DNA of 64,000 nt from assembly GCF_004348735.1 (NCBI RefSeq), contig NZ_SMKT01000023.1, positions 1 through 64,000 of the forward strand, in the 5' to 3' direction. Position 1 is the first letter of the stretch. The number at the start of each line of letters is the position of its first letter. The position numbers were made by a program, and so were the translations under genes. Below the pieces are notes generated by a model. The model did no database searches. It had not been told where the DNA came from and saw nothing but the letters and a program-made list of their open reading frames with translations. Positions 59,627 through 64,000 of this stretch are shown piece after piece. Origin of the DNA: Actinomadura sp. KC06. GTDB taxonomy: Bacteria; Actinomycetota; Actinomycetes; Streptosporangiales; Streptosporangiaceae.

Positions 59627-60663
59627 TGCGCGACATCGCCGTGGTCGCCTTCGCGCAGACCCGCCACACCGGCGAGGACGAGGGGCTCGCGGAGATCGAG
59701 ATGCTCGCCCCCGTCATCACCGAGATCAAGGAGCGGACGGGCCTGGCACGCTTCGGCTTCACCTGCTCCGGGTCGTGCGACTACCTCGCGGGCGCGCCGT
59801 TCTCTTTCGTGTCGGCGCTGGACGCGGTCGGCGCGTGGCCGCCGATCTCCGAGAGCCACGTCGAGATGGACGCGGCATGGGCGCTGTACGAGGCGTGGGT
59901 GAAACTGCTGCACGGCGACATCGACACTGCCCTCGTGTACGGGTTCGGGAAGTCGTCCCAGGGGAATCTGCGAGCGATCCTCACCCAGCAGCTGGATCCG
60001 TACCATCTGGCCCCGCTCGGCATCGACGCGGTGTCGCTGGCGGCGCTTCAGGCCCGCGCCTACATGGAGCGGTCGGGTGTGAAGGAGGACGACCTGCGCG
60101 CCGTCGCGGCACGGTCGCGCGCGTCCGGCCACGACAACCCGTTCGCGCTGCACCTGCCGGAGCCGGGGGACGAGGACTACGACGTTGCGCCGCTGCGTCC
60201 GTACGATGTCGCGCCCATCACCGACGGCGCCGCCGCGATCGTCCTCGCCGCCGGGGACAAGGCGCGGGAGCTGTGCGAACGTCCCGCGTGGATCACGGGG
60301 ATCGACCACCGCAGCGAGCCGCACGCGCCCGGCGTCCGCGACCTGACCCGCTCGGAGGCCACGCGCATCGCCGGTGAGAAGGCGGGTGCGGCGGGCGTGG
60401 AGGTCGCCGAGCTGCACGCGCAGTTCAGCCACGAGGAGCTGATCCTGCGCGAGGCGCTCGGGCTGGGTGACGACGTCAGAGTCAACCCGTCCGGCGGCGC
60501 GCTGTCGGCCAACCCCATGATGGCGGCCGGCCTGATCCGGATCGGTGAGGCGGCGGCCCGCATCCACGACGGCTCGGCGTCCCGGACGCTGGCGCACGCG
60601 TCGTCCGGTCCCTGCCTCCAGCAGAACCTGGTGTGCGTCCTCTCGGGAGAGAAAGATGGCTAA
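59626..60663 (+). CDS. Ltp4-like thiolase/aldolase superfamily protein
   Basis: 345 residues, starting on the TGATG junction with the DUF35 gene. FTCSGSCDYLAGAPFSFVSA carries Cys near the nucleophile position. ESHVEMDAAWALYEAWVKLL and ALVYGFGKSSQGNLRAILTQ closely match mycobacterial Ltp4 (Rv3522). NPSGGALSANPMMAAGLIRI and SSGPCLQQNLVCVL complete the thiolase fold. Ltp3 and Ltp4 are known to be needed for cleaving C24-branched sterol side chains in Rhodococcus. It is probably one half of an Ltp4-Ltp3 or Ltp4-DUF35 complex. The next gene overlaps by 8 nt. Confidence 0.86.
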   Translation: MRDIAVVAFAQTRHTGEDEGLAEIEMLAPVITEIKERTGLARFGFTCSGSCDYLAGAPFSFVSALDAVGAWPPISESHVEMDAAWALYEAWVKLLHGDIDTALVYGFGKSSQGNLRAILTQQLDPYHLAPLGIDAVSLAALQARAYMERSGVKEDDLRAVAARSRASGHDNPFALHLPEPGDEDYDVAPLRPYDVAPITDGAAAIVLAAGDKARELCERPAWITGIDHRSEPHAPGVRDLTRSEATRIAGEKAGAAGVEVAELHAQFSHEELILREALGLGDDVRVNPSGGALSANPMMAAGLIRIGEAAARIHDGSASRTLAHASSGPCLQQNLVCVLSGEKDG

Positions 60664-61813
60664 CCGCTGCGCGATCATCGGCGTCGGGCAGACCGCGTAC
60701 AAGACCAAGCGGCTGGACGTGTCGATGCCGGGGCTGCTCCGCGAGGCGGCCCGCCGGGCGCTCGACGACGCCGGGCTGACCTGGACGGACATCGACGCCG
60801 TCGTCGTCGGCAAGGCCCCCGACCTGTTCGAGGGCGTGCTGATGCCGGAGACGTTCCTGGCGGACGCGCTCGGCGCCGCCGGCAAGCCGGTCATGCGGGT
60901 GCACACGGCCGGGTCGGTCGGCGGGTCCACGGCGATCGTCGCCGCGAGCCTGATCCAGGGCGGCGTGCACGACCGCGTCCTCACGGTGGCGTGGGAGAAG
61001 CAGTCGGAGTCGAACGCGACGTGGGCGCTGACGGTGAACTCGCCGTTCACGACGTCGCTGGTCGTGGGCGCGGGCGGCTACTTCGCGCCGCACATTCGCG
61101 CCTACATGCGCCGGGCAGGCGCGCCCGACCACATCGGCACGCTCGTCGCCGTCAAGGACCGGCAGAACGCGCTGCTGAACGAGTACGCGCACCTGAAGAT
61201 CCCCGGCATCTCCCGCGAGATGGTCGAGTCGACGCCGATGCTGTGGGAGCCGATCCGCTACCTGGAGACCTGCCCGTCGTCGGACGGCGCGTGCGCGATG
61301 GTCCTGGCGTCGGAGGACGCGGCGAAACGAGCACCGAACCGGCCGGCCTGGGTGCACGGCACGTCGATGCGCTCCGAGCCGATGATGTTCGCCGGGCGTG
61401 ACACCGTCAGCCCCCAGGGCGGCAAGGACGCGGCCGCCGACGTGTACCGCCAGGCCGGGATCACCGACCCGCGCAACGAGCTCGACTGCGCCGAGGTGTA
61501 CGTCCCGTTCTCCTGGTACGAGCCGATGTGGCTGGAGAACCTCGGGTTCTGCGGCGAGAACGAGGGCTGGAAGCTCACCGAGGCGGGCGCGACGGCGATG
61601 GACGGCGACATCCCGTGGAACCCGTCCGGCGGGGTGCTGTCGTCCAACCCGATCGGCGCGTCCGGGATGATCCGGTTCGCGGAGGCGGCGCTGCAGGTGC
61701 GCGGGCAGGCTGGCGACCACCAGGTGGACGGTGCGCGCCGTGCGCTCGGCCACGCCTACGGTGGCGGCGCGCAGTTCTTCTCGATGTGGATCGTCGGCAG
61801 CGACAAACCCTGA
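60656..61813 (+). CDS. Ltp3-like thiolase superfamily protein (nucleophile Cys absent)
   Basis: 385 residues with GGGAGAG upstream. IGVGQTAYKTKRLDVSMPGL, VVVGKAPDLFEGVLMPETFL, CAEVYVPFSWYEPMWLENLG and ALGHAYGGGAQFFSMWIVGS are nearly the same as in mycobacterial Ltp3 (Rv3523). Where thiolases have their nucleophilic Cys, this protein reads MRVHTAGSVGGSTA, so it cannot perform standard thiolysis. A retro-aldol role (release of a ketone or acyl-CoA from the branched side chain) or a structural role with Ltp4 and DUF35 is more likely. The His and Cys/Gly motifs of the C-terminal half are otherwise present. Confidence 0.87.
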   Translation: MANRCAIIGVGQTAYKTKRLDVSMPGLLREAARRALDDAGLTWTDIDAVVVGKAPDLFEGVLMPETFLADALGAAGKPVMRVHTAGSVGGSTAIVAASLIQGGVHDRVLTVAWEKQSESNATWALTVNSPFTTSLVVGAGGYFAPHIRAYMRRAGAPDHIGTLVAVKDRQNALLNEYAHLKIPGISREMVESTPMLWEPIRYLETCPSSDGACAMVLASEDAAKRAPNRPAWVHGTSMRSEPMMFAGRDTVSPQGGKDAAADVYRQAGITDPRNELDCAEVYVPFSWYEPMWLENLGFCGENEGWKLTEAGATAMDGDIPWNPSGGVLSSNPIGASGMIRFAEAALQVRGQAGDHQVDGARRALGHAYGGGAQFFSMWIVGSDKP

Positions 61814-61853
61814 TTCCCTTGTAGAGGCGCGATCACCCACCGGAGGACGTCCG

Positions 61854-63461
61854 ATGGAGTACAACCACGCTGACCTGTTCGAGGGAGTCGCGGACGCCAT
61901 CGGTGAGCGCGTCGCCCTGATCTGCGGTGACCGGCGGCTCACCTATGCGGAGCTGGACGAGCACGCGAACCGCCTCGCGCACCATCTGATGGACGCGGGC
62001 GTCGGGCCCGGCCGGCACATCGCCGTCCAGCTGTACAACGGGATCGAGTACGCGGCGGCGCTGCTCGCCGCGTTGAAGATCCGGGCCGTGCCCATCAACG
62101 TCAACTACCGGTACGTTGAGAGCGAGCTGCTCTACGTCTACCGGGACTCCGACAGCGTGGCGCTGCTCTACGACGTCGAGTTCGAGGACCGGGTCGCCGC
62201 CACCGCCCCGGACGCGCCGGAGCTGAAGCACCTCATCGCGGTCGGCGGCGCCGCCCCGTCCATCCCGGGCGCGGTCGCCTACGACGAGGCGCTGAAGGCC
62301 GCGGACGGAACCCGCACCGGCTTCCCCGCCCGCTCCGCCGACGACCTCTACATCATCTACACGGGCGGGACGACCGGGATGCCGAAGGGCGTCATGTGGA
62401 CGACCGAGCACCTGCTGTTCGCGTTCTGGAACCCGACGCTCCCGCGCCCGGCCAAGCCCGAGGACGTCGTGGCGATGGCGCGGAACGGCGGCCCGCTGGT
62501 GATGATGCCCGTCCCGCCGCTCATGCACGGCGCCGCGCAGGTCGCGTCGTGGATCTCCTGGTTCATGGGCGCCACCCTCGTCTACACGCGCAGGTTCGAC
62601 GCCGCCGACGTGTGGCGGACGATCGCCCGCGAGAAGGTCAACTCGCTGACGATCACCGGTGACGCGATGGCGGTCCCGATGGCGGACGAGCTGGCCCGCG
62701 GCGGCTACGACACCTCGTCGCTGCTGGCCTTCGTCTCGACGGGCGCGATCTTCACCGGGACCGTCCGGGACCGCGTCCAGGAACTCCTCCCGAACACGAT
62801 CATCATGGACCGGTTCGGGTCGACGGAGTCGGGCTCGACGGCCGAGGCGGTCGCGGGCTCGACCCCCGAGAAGGGGCTGCGGTTCGCGCCCGACGTGACG
62901 GACGTGACCGTCCTCGACGACGCCCTCCGGCCCGTCGAGCCGGGGTCGGGCGTCATCGGGCAGGTCGCCCGCACCGGGCACATCGCGCTCGGCTACTACA
63001 ACGACCCGGAGAAGACCGCGCGGACGTTCCCCGAGGTGGACGGGCGGCGCTGGCTGCTCACCGGCGACATCGCGACCGTCGAGGAGGACGGGTCGATCGC
63101 CGTCTACGGGCGCGGCTCGCAGGCCATCAACACCGGCGGCGAGAAGGTGTTCCCGGAGGAGGTCGAGGCCGTCCTCAAGGGGCACCCGGCCGTGTACGAC
63201 GCGGTCGTCACCGGCGTCCCGGACGAGCGCTGGGGCAACCGGGTCGCGGCGGTGATCCAGCCGTCCGGCGCAGGCGGCGAGGGCGGTGCGAAGCCGGAGC
63301 CCGGCGACCTGGACGCGCACTGCCGCCGCGAACTGTCGGGGTACAAGGTGCCGCGCGTCTACGCCTTCGTGGACGAGATGAAGCGCTCCCCGGCGGGCAA
63401 GGCCGACTACCGCTGGGCGAAGCAGGTGGCGGAGGCGGCGGCGGAGGCGGAGGACGCCTGA
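61854..63461 (+). CDS. Steroid-type acyl-CoA synthetase, FadD19-like
   Basis: 535 residues from the ATG at 61854, preceded by CGGAGGAC. GERVALICGDRRLTYAELDE, YIIYTGGTTGMPKGVMWTTE, PVPPLMHGAAQVASWISWFM, GRGSQAINTGGEKVFPEEVE and VDEMKRSPAGKADYRWAKQV are shared with mycobacterial FadD19 (Rv3515c). That enzyme forms the CoA ester of the C26 sterol side chain and is needed for C24-branched sterols. AMP-binding and hinge motifs are complete. It closes the block that begins with the other synthetase, 40 nt after the Ltp3-like gene. The gap to the next gene (63462-63599) shows only a promoter-like AT-rich stretch. Confidence 0.9.
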   Translation: MEYNHADLFEGVADAIGERVALICGDRRLTYAELDEHANRLAHHLMDAGVGPGRHIAVQLYNGIEYAAALLAALKIRAVPINVNYRYVESELLYVYRDSDSVALLYDVEFEDRVAATAPDAPELKHLIAVGGAAPSIPGAVAYDEALKAADGTRTGFPARSADDLYIIYTGGTTGMPKGVMWTTEHLLFAFWNPTLPRPAKPEDVVAMARNGGPLVMMPVPPLMHGAAQVASWISWFMGATLVYTRRFDAADVWRTIAREKVNSLTITGDAMAVPMADELARGGYDTSSLLAFVSTGAIFTGTVRDRVQELLPNTIIMDRFGSTESGSTAEAVAGSTPEKGLRFAPDVTDVTVLDDALRPVEPGSGVIGQVARTGHIALGYYNDPEKTARTFPEVDGRRWLLTGDIATVEEDGSIAVYGRGSQAINTGGEKVFPEEVEAVLKGHPAVYDAVVTGVPDERWGNRVAAVIQPSGAGGEGGAKPEPGDLDAHCRRELSGYKVPRVYAFVDEMKRSPAGKADYRWAKQVAEAAAEAEDA

Positions 63462-63599
63462 TACGCGGTCGCCGCGCGGTCGCCACGCGCGGTGGCGACC
63501 CCGGCTGGTCCCGTCCGGACCCGGCCACTAGGCTCTCCCGTGGAGAGTCGCTCTTGAAATGAGCCTCTCTATATGCGAGTAATTAGTGGGAGGGTGGCC

Positions 63600-64000
63600 G
63601 TGTCGACCCCGGAGCGCGAGCGGATGGCGGGCGAGCTGCAGATGGCGATGCAGCGCAGCACGATGTTCACGGTGCTGCTGCACCACGCGACCGCGAGCAA
63701 GGCGGGCATGAATGTCACCGACGCGCAGTGCGTGAACGCGCTGGAGCTGGACGGGCCGCAGACGCCGGGCCAGCTCGCGCAGCTCATGGGCATCACGACC
63801 GGCGGCGCGATCACCGCCGTGATCGACCGGCTGGAGAAGGCGGGCTACGTCCGGCGCACCCGCGACCCCGACGACCGCCGCCGCGTGATCGTCGAGCTCG
63901 TCGAGGAGAACGTCGCCCGGTTCGGCCGCTACTTCGAGCCGATCGGCCGAGCCTTCCGCGACCGCCTCGACACCTACACCGACGAGCAGGTCGCCGTCCT
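63600..64000 (+). CDS. MarR family transcriptional regulator (3' end cut by window)
   Basis: At least 133 residues from a GTG at 63600, with GGGAGGG 8 nt upstream; an in-frame ATG at 63573 is possible. The winged helix is AQCVNALELDGPQTPGQLAQ, LMGITTGGAITAVIDRLEKA then GYVRRTRDPDDRRRVIVELV, a complete MarR DNA-binding domain. C-terminal helices are lost at the edge. It may regulate the upstream sterol block or genes beyond the window. Confidence 0.88.
   Translation, partial: MSTPERERMAGELQMAMQRSTMFTVLLHHATASKAGMNVTDAQCVNALELDGPQTPGQLAQLMGITTGGAITAVIDRLEKAGYVRRTRDPDDRRRVIVELVEENVARFGRYFEPIGRAFRDRLDTYTDEQVAV

Noticed and set aside
1-64000. CRISPR array, tRNA, rRNA, insertion sequence or prophage genes
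   Set aside because: I looked for evenly spaced repeats, cloverleaf-like sequences, transposase motifs and terminal inverted repeats, and found none convincing.

Overview
The window is high-GC DNA packed with overlapping genes (many ATGA or TGATG junctions). It carries a SARP/NB-ARC regulator, a mycothiol-type DinB protein paired with an ECF sigma factor, an F420-type luciferase-like oxidoreductase, an AftD homologue, and a block whose products closely resemble Mycobacterium Rv3515c-Rv3523. This points to a soil actinomycete. A non-mycolate genus such as Actinomadura or another member of Streptosporangiales is my inference; no rRNA or other phylogenetic marker is present. I saw no tRNA, rRNA, CRISPR array or insertion sequence.

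Layout. 1-2672: MFS exporter and Dabb protein, divergent from a TetR regulator, with a repeat-rich operator between them. 2780-4729: molybdopterin oxidoreductase, flavin reductase and a DUF6510 zinc protein, then a decayed membrane gene. 4721-9407: two-component/LuxR cluster (two response regulators, one complete kinase, one kinase-like membrane protein without catalytic boxes, one LuxR regulator behind a strong hairpin). 9428-17078: sulfotransferase, a large orphan membrane protein, two gene relics, a secreted beta-propeller protein, and an ECF sigma factor with its DinB-like partner. 17058-25026: MarR/MFS pair, then a translationally coupled pair consisting of a kinase-pseudokinase-TPR membrane protein and a putative CHAT/caspase-like membrane protein, then a TetR/MFS pair. 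25010-26301: SnoaL-like protein and LLM oxidoreductase. 26429-29434: multidomain GH18 chitinase. 29702-36210: RbsABC-like sugar importer with GMC and zinc alcohol dehydrogenases. 36255-40563: EI24 membrane protein, an anchored hypothetical protein, and a FadE34-like double acyl-CoA dehydrogenase. 40577-50919: AftD glycosyltransferase island including a 43-residue DUF2613 gene. 51015-56190: nitronate monooxygenase, SARP regulator and MFS. 56153-63461: sterol side-chain block (EchA19-like, FadD, DUF35, Ltp4-like, Ltp3-like, FadD19-like). 63600-end: MarR gene cut by the window edge.

How the genes work together. Four efflux genes each sit beside their own regulator, and three of those pairs have a clear operator. 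The acyl-CoA genes and two single oxidoreductase genes share palindromes resembling the KstR box TnnAACnnGTTnnA, suggesting one sterol/lipid regulon whose regulator lies outside the window. The best candidate for an undescribed system is 19048-22820: a tandem kinase with a degenerate second kinase domain, a membrane hairpin and TPRs, coupled by a 4-nt overlap to a membrane protein with a possible His-Cys dyad.
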